Below, piece by piece: positions 35,838 to 48,400 of a stretch of DNA of 64,000 nucleotides (its first letter is position 1; every line of letters begins with the position of its first letter). Both the position numbers and the translations under genes were made by a program. This DNA is from Syngnathus acus (lineage: Eukaryota; Chordata; Actinopteri; Syngnathiformes; Syngnathidae): positions 4,747,412-4,811,411 of the forward strand of contig NC_051102.1 in the NCBI RefSeq assembly GCF_901709675.1. The letters are read 5' to 3'. The notes below the pieces were generated by a model that saw only the letters and a list, made by a program, of their open reading frames with translations, was not told the origin of the DNA and made no database searches.

Positions 35838-36300
35838 ACACCAACACATATAACGTAAAACACATATACATAGTTATATAAAGCAGTTAACCAAATGTCA
35901 GATTTTTGTTTTCATGCCCAAAAAAATAAAAACAAGGAATAAAACACCAGACAAGTTTTAACACGTTTTAATGTTTATTAAAATAATAATAAATAATAAT
36001 AATAATACACCAACTCCTATAACAACGTAAAACACATAGTCATATAAAGCAGTTAACCAAATTTGTTTTCATGCCCAAAAAACAAAAACAAGGAATAAAA
36101 CACCAGACAAGTTTTAACACGTTTTAATGTTTATTAAAATAATAATAAATAATAATAATAATACACCAACTCCTATAACAACGTAAAACACATATTGTCA
36201 TATAAAGCAGTTAACCAAATGTCTGATTTTTGTTTTAATTGGCGAATATAAAAACAAGGAATAAAACACCAGACAAGTTTTAATATAAATGATTATTTAA
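35838..36300. repeat. Local triplication in the right arm
   Basis: A segment of about 156-169 bp (starting ACACCAAC) occurs at 35838, 36007 and 36163. The left arm has a single counterpart, so expansion came after arm duplication. Confidence 0.75.
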
Positions 36301-36944
36301 AAATAACTAATAATAAAAGTAAATTTCAAACCAGCAATCTAATGTGAAATTCCAGTAGATATATTGGATAACAATATTTCGGGGTATATATGCATACACG
36401 TTATTTAAAAACTACTATAAATGTCAAGATTACCCAAAGAGAAGCATAATCTCCCCGTTTTTGCATAAAAGAAGTGGTGTTTCAGTGAGTGGTTCTTTCT
36501 TTCCTTGGCAAATCGTAAATCGACATTCTGGCTTACATAGTTCACGCCAGGAGGGAAACGCAACACGTTCACTGACTGATCCGTTGATGCACGGGAAGGA
36601 AGGCAGTTCCCATTGACTCGTTCGCGAACGGGAAAGTCAGGATTCGTTCCCTCACTGATCCGTTCTCGCGATGAACTGGAAATGCAAATCACTCACTGAC
36701 TGACACGTTCACTCACAGAACCGTTCAGATGGCGAACGGGAAATGGAATTCACGACTCGTTTGTGAACGAGAAGTTACGTCATTTTCTTCTTCGTTTTGT
36801 TTTACGGTGATGTGGCACCAGCTTCAATGCGCATTACTGACACCTACTGGTTGAAGTCATATGAACTGAAAAAAGAATTCGTTCACGCGTTCACTGAAAA
36901 GATGCGGTCTTTTGAACGAATCGTTCACTCACGAGCCAACACTA

Positions 36945-39272
36945 GCACACGGCACAGACAGAGCAGGCGATAAAAAGTGCAGTGGGACACCATGTAAAAA
37001 TATTGAAAAGATATTATAATATAATATAATATTGATAATATTGAACTTTTTATTTATTTATTTGTTTTCTCTAATGTTAATAACATGGGGGGGGGCGCAA
37101 AATGTTTTCTTCTCCCTAGGAGGGGCATCACAAAATAATTGAGAAGCACTGGATTAGGTACACCTGAAAATGGCGGTGTACCTAATAGAGTGTCCGAATG
37201 ACGTCACAGATCAAACAGCCAATCAGAAAGTGGAGGTGAGGGCGGGTGTGGCACTTTTCACTTTCAGTTCAGCTTTGGCCATGATTTTTCCCTAATGAAC
37301 TGGCCTGTTATTAGGTACACCTGAAAATGGCGGCGTACCTAATGGAGTGTCCGTGTGACGTCACAGATCGTCGAAAGATTCGTTTGAACGAATCTTTTGA
37401 AAGAACTGATTCTAAGGATTCAGTTCACTTAAAGGAACTGTAATGCATATCACTAGTGTGTGCGTATGTTCCGCTCTACACTGAGTGAATACTCCTTGCG
37501 CACACTCTTCCAGTGATACCGCCACCTACTGCAGTGGATGTCTAATTACCCTTTAATCTTGTACAGCCAAAAGAAAAGCATGTTCCCTGGTGTAACACGC
37601 GCCCCACTATTTGAGAAGCACTGCATTAGGTACACCGCCATTTTAGGTGTTAGTTGTATTATTTGATGTATATGTTGTTCCCACGGGATGTTGTAAAATA
37701 GAGAAAAACGTGTGCGTTACCCTTGTCGACATTACCATGTGTTTACTTGTTTTTTGTCTGGTGTATTGCTTAGTTGTGTGTGTTATTGAAGTTAAAATAA
37801 ATAAATAAATAAATAAATAAAAACGGATCAGTGTGTGTGTGTGGGGGGGCGATTCGTTGAACGATTCGTTTGAACGAATCTTTTGAGTGAACTAATTCTA
37901 AAGATTCTGTTCACTTAAAAGAACTGGAATGCACATCCCTAGCGGGCATACCGTAAATGACCTACTAAATGCGCAAGACGTTTGGCAAAAACGTCATGAC
38001 GTACTTGTCTTCATGATTGTCTGTAGCTGTAAATGGTAGCAGCACTTATTTTTAAAATGTATTTAAAAATGAAAATACAGAATTTATGTGTTTAAGTGCT
38101 CCTTAAATAAACATGACTTGAGCTGATGTAGCTGTAGTTGCTAATGCTAGCAAGAGTTGCCTATTTTGTTTTAAGTTAGTTTTGATGCAACGTTCCTTTT
38201 TTAAAATAATCTTACTGTTCAGTGTAACAAACCCACACACTTGATGAATGCACTTTTATTCGGTTTCATATACAAAGAAAAAACATCCCTTTTGCACAAA
38301 GAACATTTGAAAAAAATGACCAATGACTACACAGTTCAAGGTAATACTTTGTGAGATCAATAACAAAGCAATCAGAACTCCAGGTTGTGGTTCTCGTACA
38401 AAACGGTCATATACACAAAAGTACAGTGATACACCACTATGTTGAAATTTCTCACACGGAGTGTTTCCCGTTTGCCATGGGTTTAATGTAAGTTATTTAG
38501 AAGTACGGTTTCCCTTGCAAAGCACTACAAAGTGTTCACCTTTGGAATTACCACACTACACTAACCCGGGGGACATGATGCATTACATAACCAAAGTGAG
38601 TCATGGTTGCACATGAATTAGCTGTTGCATTGTGGTCCAGTACACGATATTAAAGCTTTTTAAACCCTCCTTTTATGCTACATAAACCTTTCCCATTCCC
38701 TTAATTATAACCATTCCCACACTGCTGTGTGCATGTACTGTACTTTTACAGTAAATAAAAGAACACGTGTGATATAAGGCAGTTCTTTTGTTCAGACAAT
38801 ATAAGGCAGTTCTTTTGTTCAGACAAGTGAAAATGTTTTAGATTTTACCTGCTGAAACCCACGAAGTGGCGAGGGATCACTGTGTTAGGGAAATGGTCAG
38901 CCAGGTTCATTTTTACAAAATGTGGGACAAACACTGCGTTGGCTTTGAAACAATACACCCATAACAGTCACATGATTTAACGCTGCAATAGATAGGAGAA
39001 AGGCGTTACAATCACATTTAATACACCACGTTCAAATAATACTGGTTCACTTACACACAACCAAATGAAATGCAGCCAGTTCTCCACAACATTCCGCACG
39101 AGTGACCGCAGCAAGGTCATGTTTCATGTCAAACAGCAGCGCTTCGGATAAAACATTCCTCAACATCATTTTGGTAGATTGCGACGGCTGTTTGTTCTCT
39201 TATTGTTTTCTGTTTCTCAAAATCAAAACGAGATGAGATCAAAGACACACAAGAGCTTGGTCAACATTCTTT
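36945..39272. other. Flank of the foldback element and 3' UTR of ZNF gene 2
   Basis: At 37150-37372 lie one and a half further copies of the 156-bp satellite unit, and 37621-37650 holds another fragment. Segments 37375-37460 and 37855-37942 are direct copies of a hAT-like end with GATTCGTTTGAACGAATC. A run of (AAAT)n lies at 37796-37821. A 28-bp tandem duplication (ATAAGGCAGTTCTTTTGTTC) sits near 38772-38826. The zinc finger gene's 3' UTR probably starts at 39272 and ends near 38255. Confidence 0.65.
38255..38260 (-). terminator. Candidate poly(A) signal of ZNF gene 2
   Basis: AATAAA on the minus strand about 1 kb past the stop at 39273. Confidence 0.35.
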
Positions 39273-41590
39273 CTACCGGTGGACTTTGACGTGCACTTGC
39301 AGTTTGTCGGCGTGGTCGAAGCTCTGACCGCAGACGTCGCACTTGAACACCGCGTCGCTTTTGCACCGGTGCCTCTCGAAAAGAACAAACGAGTCGAAAC
39401 TCTGCCCGCACGCCGAGCAGATGTAGCAGTTTCGAGCCGAGTTGGAGGACGGCGGACCGAAGTCTGCTACGGTCCCGTCCTCGTGTGCCGCCACCATCCC
39501 CCCTTGCGAGAACGGATCCAGCATATCCATCTCGCCATTGGTGGCATAATGGCGCCACTTGCCGGTGTCTAAATAGGCGTCGCTTTCGCCCACCTCACCG
39601 TACTGGCACCTGCTCACCGGGTCGGTCAGGGTTTCCAACCCGAGCAAGGGATCGGGGGTCGGCTTCTGCGGGCGAGTGTCGGGCATGGGCTGCGTGAGGG
39701 GATGCGGCCCCTGTGCTTCCTTGTTGGTGTCTGGAAACAAAAGAGAAATGCGACGCACTTGAGTCAATCAGCTTTTTCGTTTGTGTGGCGTATTTCCATT
39801 TTGCAAGGTGTCATGGCCCGAACCGTTCCTGTGCGTCTTCATGTGGCACTTGAGGCTGGACTTCTGGTTGAAGCATCGTCCGCAAATGTGGCACCCGTAG
39901 GGCTTTTCGCCCGTGTGGATGCGCAGGTGTCGCTCCAGGTGTCCGGCACGCACAAACATCTTACCGCAGTACGAGCAGTAGAAGCATTTCTTGGGCCGGA
40001 ACTCCCGGTAAAAGGAGCCGGTGCCGTTTTGGTCGTGGTCGGACGGCTCCCATGGCGGACCGGTGGCGGACCGGGGGTATGGCAGCTGCGATGACATCAC
40101 GAGGTTGTTGTTGTTTTCGCCATAAGGTTTTCCGGGAAAGACAAACGTACGGCAAGAGGTCTCGGCGTGAGCCGCAATGAGCAGAGCACCCGCCGGGACC
40201 TCTCCGCCGTTCTGCGGCGACCGATCGTTTGTCCCGTCACATAAAGATGATGACTTTTGCTTGTCCGCCGCTTCCCCTTCAGGCTGCGTCACGCTCTCCT
40301 CCATGGGCTCCGATTTGACCGCTGCAATATGAGACGATTCCGGACGGTCGGCGAAGACCCCCTCGGACGCCGACGTGATGTTGCCCTCTGCTGGATGATG
40401 GGTGTCGGGGCTCGAGTGCTGCGCCGGGGTGTGTTGGATGTCAGCTGGCGCCAACTGAAGAGCTACAAGGACAAGTTGGTGACTTAAGACTGAAAAAGAG
40501 CAACTTGAGGCAAAAGTTTTTACTCCAAGCAAGATATTCTGATTAATATTGCAGTGGTGAGATAAGAGTTCATCAGATGAATTGATCCATTGTCAATCTC
40601 CGGTCCGAAAACACCCACTGCTGTCAACTGAAATTGTTAACCTAAAGGCAGGATTTGAACACAAATGGCCTGTGACTTACATCTCTGGTGGATCTTGGTG
40701 TGCTCCTTGAGGCTGCCCTTCTGGTTGAAGCGTCGCCCGCAAACGTCGCAGCGGTACGGTTTTTCCCCCGTGTGGATCCTCTTGTGCCGCTCCAGGTTCC
40801 CGGAATGCTCAAAATATTTGCCGCAGAAGGGGCAGGACAAACCCCGCTTGAACAGCAGCCGGTTGACCATTCGCCGCCGTATGTTGCTATACAAGTGGCG
40901 GTGCGCCCCGCGGCCGGCAGTTCCTGTCTGCCGCTCGTCCGCCAAAGTTTCACCCAGGTTTTCCCGCGGTCTTTCCGTCGGCGGACCGGGTTGATCGCAA
41001 TCGGCCGGTTCCACGGGTTCCTGCTTCACAACGACATCGGGAAAGTCGCTTTGGAGCTTTTCGGGCTTCTCAGCTTTGGCGACACCTGTGGACGGACGAG
41101 ATTGTTTCCGGACTCAGTAATTGAAATATAACAAGAATATGAGTTTATATGAGCATCATATGACTTCGTTACAGCCCAAACGTGATGTCTCGACGTCAAG
41201 CAGAAATTTCCACGGAAAACTAAATTGTCGAATGTGTATGAATATGTGCACATTGAGTGTGCAACCTTAAATGGTCTGTGGGTCAAAACTAAGAAACATA
41301 CTGCCATCATCCAACGAAGCTGCACCGAGTGGAGCGCACTCCAACCGGGGTGCGAGCTGCTGCTGCGCTCCCCGCAAGTTGTCCGCCATGCGATGGGCGG
41401 CTCTCAGCTCGCCGTGCAGCACCTCCACGCTGCTTCTCAGCCGCCGAATCTCGTGTTCCCGCTGGGTCACCTCCAAGCGCAACACCACCATGCCGTCCTC
41501 CACCACTTTGGTGATCTGCGCCGCGGCGGCGTTGCACAGGGCGGTGATGATGGAGCCGATCTGGCTGTGAAGAGCCGTGCCGCTCGACAT
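39273..41590 (-). CDS. C2H2 zinc finger protein 2 (two fingers on each of three exons)
   Basis: Probable nuclear DNA-binding regulator. Exons: 41590-41302, 41085-40681, 40462-39824 and 39730-39273; 1791 bases, 596 residues. All three junctions are phase 1, so exons 2 and 3 can be skipped without frame loss. Exon 1 codes a helical, coiled-coil-prone N-terminus ([20 protein letters not shown]) related to that of ZNF gene 1. Exon 2 fingers: CPFCGKYF and CDVCGRRF. Exon 3: CSYCGKMF and CHICGRCF. Exon 4: CSACGQSF, with Cys in place of the last His (ERHRC), and [14 protein letters not shown] linkers join the pairs in exons 2 and 3. KQEP and VKSEP motifs suggest SUMO sites. The exon 3 donor (G|GTTCGG) is weak; reading through it gives a short alternative end. 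These could be alternative terminal exons instead of one long protein. Confidence 0.8.
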
Positions 41591-44500
41591 GACGGCGCCG
41601 TGGGGTCACGGAGAAAACAGTCTCAAGCACTGGGGGGAAAGTTACACTTGGGCGGGGTGGTCGACTTAGTTTGGCCTGGGCATCGTGTGTGATGTTTGGC
41701 GCTAGCTGAATAGCTAATTAGGTGTAAACACAAGTGCAGGTTGGGCCGGAAATCGTGGTGAACGTTATGCCGTAAAGCAGCTCAAAGAGACGTTAGGCAA
41801 CTTCGCAACGCTCGATGCTGTAAAAAACAGCGCCGAGTGGAAATGGTGCGGCGATGTTGCTTGTTTATTCCCAAAAAAAAACACTCCCCAAAAACGTATC
41901 AATCAAAAGGAACTAACTACGTCCCGCAGCAGAGATGTTTGTTTTTACAAATACGACTGAACGACACAATACAAAAGAAGAGGGCAAACGGAATTCACAA
42001 GCGCATTTATGAACAAAAAAAAAGTTGTACATCTCCATTCATCCTTTGACATAGGATGCATTTGCACAGATGTTTGTCGATGTCTATTTTGAAATGAACT
42101 TCTAAAAATATTTGGGGGTGGGGGGGCACGTAAGGGAATTTATCTGGCTCTTACATTGATCTTATCTATCTTATCGAGAATTTTAATTATGTATTTCCTC
42201 TTAAGGGTTGATAAGGGACATCATGTGTGGGGTGAAGCGTGACTTTCTTTTAAAACCGGCACACCTTGCTACACAGGTACCTGTGACTTCATTTTTATAT
42301 TGTTGTCTAGCACCCCCTTGTGGTGCCACTTGTCACACGTAATTGATAAAAACATCAGGATTACTATACAATTGTGATTTATAATGGAAGTCAATCTGAC
42401 CAAATATGTCACTTATATGCATTTCAGGATTAAGTGACATATTTCCAAACTGCAATGGTTTAGAAAATAGCAGCCTGGTATCCTTTTGATCATTGACAAC
42501 ACCCTGAGTGTAATTTCAGCACCATAGCTGCTTTTTTTTTTAAATGCTTTGTGTTTGATGGAGGAAGAAAAAAATAAAATAATACATCAAAAGGCTTAAA
42601 ATAGAACCATGAGGGTTAAGGCTCCAGTAGTGGAAAAACCTGCTGGCCTAACAAGTCGACAGCGTGATGACAAGGCAGTTTACAGAGATTAAAAAAAATC
42701 ACAGCCAAAATAAAAAAAGACAAGCTTTACTACGGGGAAATCTGCAGACAAAAGTGACGAGAGAACTGGCTGACACTTGTTCCATGGCGTGGTGGTCCAG
42801 TTCCACCAGTCTGGTATATTTGTGCATCACTTCGATTTGACATGTATCTCGACACATGAGGTACAACATGATGCGAGGACGCTATATTTCCAAGTGGAAC
42901 ATTTCGATTTGGATCCATTTGATGTCCTCACGTCTTTGAAACCAAAACCAGTATTCCTATTCAACTCGTGTTTCCCTCCACATTTTTGTTTGGTTCTATT
43001 TTGAATTGATTTCACTTCATTTATTTATCCATGCTGCAATTTGAATTTGTAATTTGATTGTTTTATTGTTTTGTTGTGAACCTTTTTTAATGAAACCAAA
43101 TAAGTGCACGTTTCTTTTCGGTCAGTGTTGAAGAAGCATGTTGCACAATATTTGTTTAATCGCGCTCTCAAAAAAGGTGTCGCAAAAATCTGAAACCCCC
43201 AAAATGTTATCTCAGATCTCTCATTTCCTACAAACAGCATCCAAACTTGTTCCTTTCTCGTACTTAGTGTTACCACACAGCACGCTTGTGACGTTCATGC
43301 ATTGTTGCGTTAAGATCAAGTTTTTCTTGTTGCCCAAAACTAAGTAGTACTGTATATAATTTGGCACGCTGTACTCACACTGGAATCCAACCTGTTCAGG
43401 CGTAAATTTGTAGTCTTTGATTTGGGCATAAAGGCAAACACGTTTGCTTTGCTGTTTATAAAATGAAGGCTCAAAATCCTCAGATCAGCGGCTTCAATTA
43501 TACTTAATTGTCGTTATAAAATGATTGAAGGTTCAAAATCCTCAGATCAGTTGCTTCAACTATACTTAATTGTCGTTGATGCGATCAGAAATTCACTTCG
43601 AGTCCATTAAAACATCACGCGTGACTACAAAAACTTTCGACGATTACTCCAATTTGTCTCGACGGTAATGTTTACAAAAGCAGGTAGACGAGGTTTGTCA
43701 AAGACTCAACTCGGTGCGAGGAATTTCCAGACGAGGCCCCCAGGCCAAGTCTGGAAACAAAATGGGGAATTTCAATTTCAGAGCAAATTCAATTTCAATG
43801 GCATTTGATGTCGATTGCCTTTCCTTTGTTACACGTTACGTTCGTAGAAGCCTTTGACGCTTGCAAAATATGAACGTTAGGGTCATTGGAGGTTCCGCAC
43901 TCAACAAATTGCTCAACTTTGTTTCATTGAAGTCTGATGATGGAAAAAAATGTGCATATTTGGTGGAAATTGTTGCAAATGTATTTGTGTGTGTGTGGGC
44001 AAGTTGCATAATTGACGGGTTGAGGTCGCGCCTCTCACCATGAGCAGCTAATCTGAGCTATTTTGTTTTTTTCTGGCTGACCTCACATTGACATCCATGA
44101 CCCCATTTTTGACACAAAGCATTGTTTCTTTTCACATGAGGAAAATACGAACAAAACAAGTTTTTTTTTCCCATAAGGCGTCTGATGGTCGAAACTCGCT
44201 CATCTATTTCCTCTTCGGTTAATGTCAGAGGAATGCAAGATGGCTTGGCCATACAAGAGTTGGCATTGTTGCGTTTTTTTGGTGTGTGAGTCACCGCACC
44301 CTGAGATAGGGGATACCGTGACTTGATTGACAGCTGGTATTCTCAATTGGCAATGTCAACTGGCTTGTTGGTATTTTCAAAAAAGACATCCATCTCGTAA
44401 CAAGCAGTTAGCGTCTACTTACCTGCTGACAGCAAGACGCCCCACGGCGATAACCTCAATTTCGTGTACTGAAGATATTTGGGGTTAGGCGGAAGATTTT

Positions 44501-44944
44501 GAAGTCATTAGCAAGCTTATCGTAGTTCACGGAAAGTCACAAAATAACTAAAATTGGGGGGGATATTTGCCAAACAAAGCGTTTCTCTGATGAATTTGTA
44601 CCAGCCTCTCTGTACGTTCCTGACACATGACATAGTTTGATGTCATTTAAGAAAAAAATGCAATAATTATCTCGCAATATCAGTGTTGGGAGAAAAAGCT
44701 GTATAGGATAATAATTATTATTCCTGATAAAATATGACTAAGTGGACATCATTAAATTCCCTTCTAACCAAATTATATACAGTACTTCTGTTTGGCGAGC
44801 GAGCACTTGAGTTTGCTTCACGCACACGTGACTGACTGCATCAGGGGAAAAAAACCTTTGCGTCATTTCTGCCCTGTTGAGGAAATGAAAAAGTACCTTG
44901 CAGGCAGGTGAGTGTCTTCCAGGTGCCACGCCTTAGCCGCATCA
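41591..44944. other. Intergenic region between ZNF gene 2 and the DOMON gene
   Basis: The divergent promoters of both genes lie here. A tandem duplication of about 58-61 bp covers 43458-43576 (copies begin ATAAAATG and end TAATTGTCGTT). The rest is AT-rich with no gene recognised. Confidence 0.55.
43458..43576. repeat. Tandem duplication, about 60 bp x 2
   Basis: Copies at 43458-43515 and 43516-43576 share TCAAAATCCTCAGATCAG and TATACTTAATTGTCGTT. Confidence 0.85.
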
Positions 44945-45033
44945 TATTTAAGGCGAGCACCTGCCTCCCGCAAGCATTCTCCCACTCCGAGGAAAAAGAA
45001 AAAAGGAGCACGTTATCCAAAAGATCGTATCAG
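44945..45033 (+). promoter_or_regulatory. Likely promoter and noncoding first exon of the DOMON gene
   Basis: A TATTTAAG TATA-like box at 44945-44952 is followed about 80 bases later by a strong donor (ATCAG|GTAAGTC) at 45033/45034. The coding exon opens right after an acceptor (CTGTTTAG) at 45426, so an upstream UTR exon is expected, and this is the best candidate. Confidence 0.5.
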
Positions 45034-45427
45034 GTAAGTCTCTTCAGATTGACATTCAGGCTACATTGTATTATCCACTCGGGGTGTATTTTTGAAACAA
45101 ATATTAACATATTTTGGCTCATTTCAAATGGTAAGAATTCATTCGCTTATTCTGCTTTTTCGAGGTCGGCGACTATATTTTTAATTGGGAAATTCACATT
45201 CACATGAAAAGGAACGAATGGGAGATTTAAAAGTTGGTCTAAAATTCAGCAATTAGCCTCAGCAGATGTTCATTTTAAGACTGAGTCATAAATGACTGAG
45301 ATGAACATTTGTGTGTTATTGATTTAGGCAAACCATTTTTTTTCTTTTCGGTTCTGGCAAATATTGACAAGCTCTAAATATTCAAGATTCAAGAGTGATG
45401 TTCTTTTTCCTCCCTCATCTGTTTAGA

Positions 45428-48400
45428 ATGCATCGAGGACTCATCCTGGTTGTGGCCGCCTTGGCGCTTCTGGCCACTGCGCGGGGGACGGAACATTTGA
45501 CGTTTGACAGCAGCACCATGGTTTGCTTGACTCACAATTGTCTTGAATGTTCACAAAAAATGCATCGGTAGATTGAGAACCGCTGGAGGCAATTTTCTTT
45601 CATTTTTTTCAACGCCACTACTCATTTTCCTTGAAGGTTACAAAACAGGTTTGATTGCTTTATTAAGAGTCCTACCTAAAAACACAAAGTGGCTTAACTG
45701 ACACAAAAAAATCCAATTGAACTCTGTCTTTACATGAACTGGATTTAGAGACGATCATCGCTTTGATCAGAAGATTTAAACAACTTATTTATTGACTGAA
45801 TAGTAGATGCCTGTTATTTGTGACCAACTGGGACTGGCCCAGCCCACAAATGACCAAAATCTGCAAATAATCGACTCCCACTGACATATATTGGGAGAAA
45901 AATAACAAACTACCCCCCCTAAAAAAAAAAAAAAAGCAACAAATGGTTGTGTCTACCCTGTTAGTCGACAAACTTTGCGACTTGCTTGCTCAAGCGATGA
46001 AAAGTAAACCTTTGCTTGGTGTTTTCTCCAGGCCAACGTCACCCGGGAAGGCTGCGACGAGACCAATCTCTGTCTGGAGGACCCGCAAGACTGCGACCCT
46101 GCGAATGCCACCTGTCTGTTTGCATCCTTGAACGCAAGCATGATCATGTCCCCCGACGGCTTCAACCTGTCTGTGGCTCTCAGTGGAAACTCCTCGGGAT
46201 TGATCGCCTTTGGACTCACGCAGAATTTCACCACGGTGAGAGGCCACCTTGACAAAAGGAATGGCCAAGAACATTTTGATGCCGCATACTAGAAATCACC
46301 TAAATCCAACTATTTACTGACCTTTCAAATGAAGGAAATTACCGAGAACCGTCCACATTGTAGGAATCTGAAATACAGCCAAGTTTGCCAAATCTTGCTG
46401 TTTCTCATTAGGACGAGAACGCGTTTGGTTTGGGGATCAGAAAATTGTTCGTCCAAATGCTCGGTTGTCTTGGACTGAATGAGTGAACTCTTCGTCCGTC
46501 TTTGTCTCCTCACAGGATGTCACGCAGCTGTTTGTGTGTGGAATAGACAGCGACAATATATTTTTCTTTCAAACCGTGATGAGAAGCTCAGATGGTACTC
46601 TGACGCCAAACGAGAGGGTAAGCCTTGCTTTCTTCCTTCCTAATCTTAAAATTGTCTCAAACAATGTGGTCGAGCTCATGTGAGCACTTTGCACTCCGTC
46701 TTCCCTTTGGTAAAACCTGTTCCTGTGTCAACTCCAGTGAAATTTGGCAGCGGAACGGAGAACTTTTTCTGCCAAGCCGAGAACAAATAGCTCAAATGAC
46801 ACGGCCCAACAACTTTTTCTTTTTTTTCTTTTTTAAATTGGAAATGAAAGTAAACCTCTCCATCTATTTTTTTGGGCAGTCTGCTTTGATGACCAACAAA
46901 GGGAAGGAATTTTTTTTGGGAGGGGGATTTGATGCTTTCCTTTTGTCTTTCCTTAGAACACGACTCAGATTCGCAACAGTCTGAACGGGACCCTCATCCA
47001 ATGCGAGTTTATCATTCCTAATGTAAACACAACTATGAGCGGCGAGATGATGGACGGGACCACTTCCTTTGTGGTCCTGGGAAACGGGGATGTGACCAGC
47101 AGTAAGCGACCAGTCTTTTCTTAAAACAGCAGCTTTCACACCCACACTTTGACAGAGCGACATTACAACCCGAAGACCACTTGATTTGGTTCGCACACGT
47201 CAACACACGTCACTGAGGGAAATTACAAGCGCAAGGCTGAACAATTGCGCATATGACAAGGGATTCCAATCTAGAAGTGGACACTTCAAAGTGTCTAAGG
47301 CACTTGTGCTTCTGCCCCCTTCAGACCAGGCAGAAAGCTTCACGCCAATTCTGAACAGCAGTCGGGTGAACCTCACCAACGCTGAAGGCATCATCACCAT
47401 CCCCGACCCCGTACCTCCAAGGGTTCTGAACATCAACCGGGTCGGCTGTGGAAACAGCAAACTGTGCATTGAGTCGCCCAACGACTGCGACCCCATGAAC
47501 GATAGCGGGTGTCTTTTTACATCTTTGGAAACCACCACCGACACCACGGCGGGAACCTTTGACATCATGGTGGAGCTCGCTGGCGAGTCCAACGGATACG
47601 TGGCTATGGGGCTGACGGCAAACGCGTCGGAGGTGAGGCACACTAGAATCACAGACTGGTCCATTTGGAGACTTTGACCTAAAATTATTCAAGTATTGGG
47701 TGTCCAAAGAAAATCTCCAAATTTATGAATTCAAAATTGTTAAACCAACAAGAACATTTACTTCATCAAACCAAATATATGTCAAACAGAATCTCTTCAA
47801 ATTTTGATCACACAAAAAAGCAAAAATGTAGTAGCAGAAATCTGTGTTGTTGTTTTTTTTATGTGCAATCGCTAAAAATCCCTAACCTAATAATGCCTGA
47901 CCAGAAAATCAGGGAATTTGATTTATGTGTCAAGTCTACATCCCCATTAACAGAATATAACCCTAAACCAAGAGCGCTTTCTACGTTTGTCTCCGCAGGG
48001 TGTCACCAATTTGTTCATCTGCGGAACAAACAGCAGCGACAACTCATCAATAATCCGCCGACTGGACCGAAACAACACCGACAATTCTCTCACTGAAGTG
48101 GTTGGGGTGAGGCTTCCAATTTTCTTGAACACATTTCTGAGTCCTAAAACTGCTGACTTAAGTCTCACCTAAATCATGTGACTTAAGTCAGCTACCTCTG
48201 CTTTTGGTTGCTCTGCAAATCCTCCTTCGCCTTTCATTGGCTGCCAATTGGTCAACATGTCGGCCCGCTGTATCTCCACCTTCATAGGGTCTGGCCGATA
48301 TGGATATTGTTGTGACCGGAATGTCCATCCGATGTACCTTCACCATTATCGGCATCAACTCCACTGCCAGCAGACAAACTGTCACCGGAACCCAGAACAT

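Larger units (their letters stand above)
31745..36944. mobile_element. 5.2-kb foldback (giant inverted repeat) element
   Basis: The left end (TAGTGTTGGCTCGTGAGTGA from 31745) is matched by its reverse complement ending at 36944. Homology continues inward on both sides for about 1.6 kb, past shared segments with GAACGATTCGTTCA words, CTCACTGAAACACCACTTC and AAATACACATTCTTGAC. The arms flank a central palindromic satellite. No transposase frame is present. Terminal words resemble fish hAT-type elements, but no clear 8-bp target duplication was found at these ends. The left arm is interrupted by a separate hAT element. It lies between two related zinc finger genes. Confidence 0.82.
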
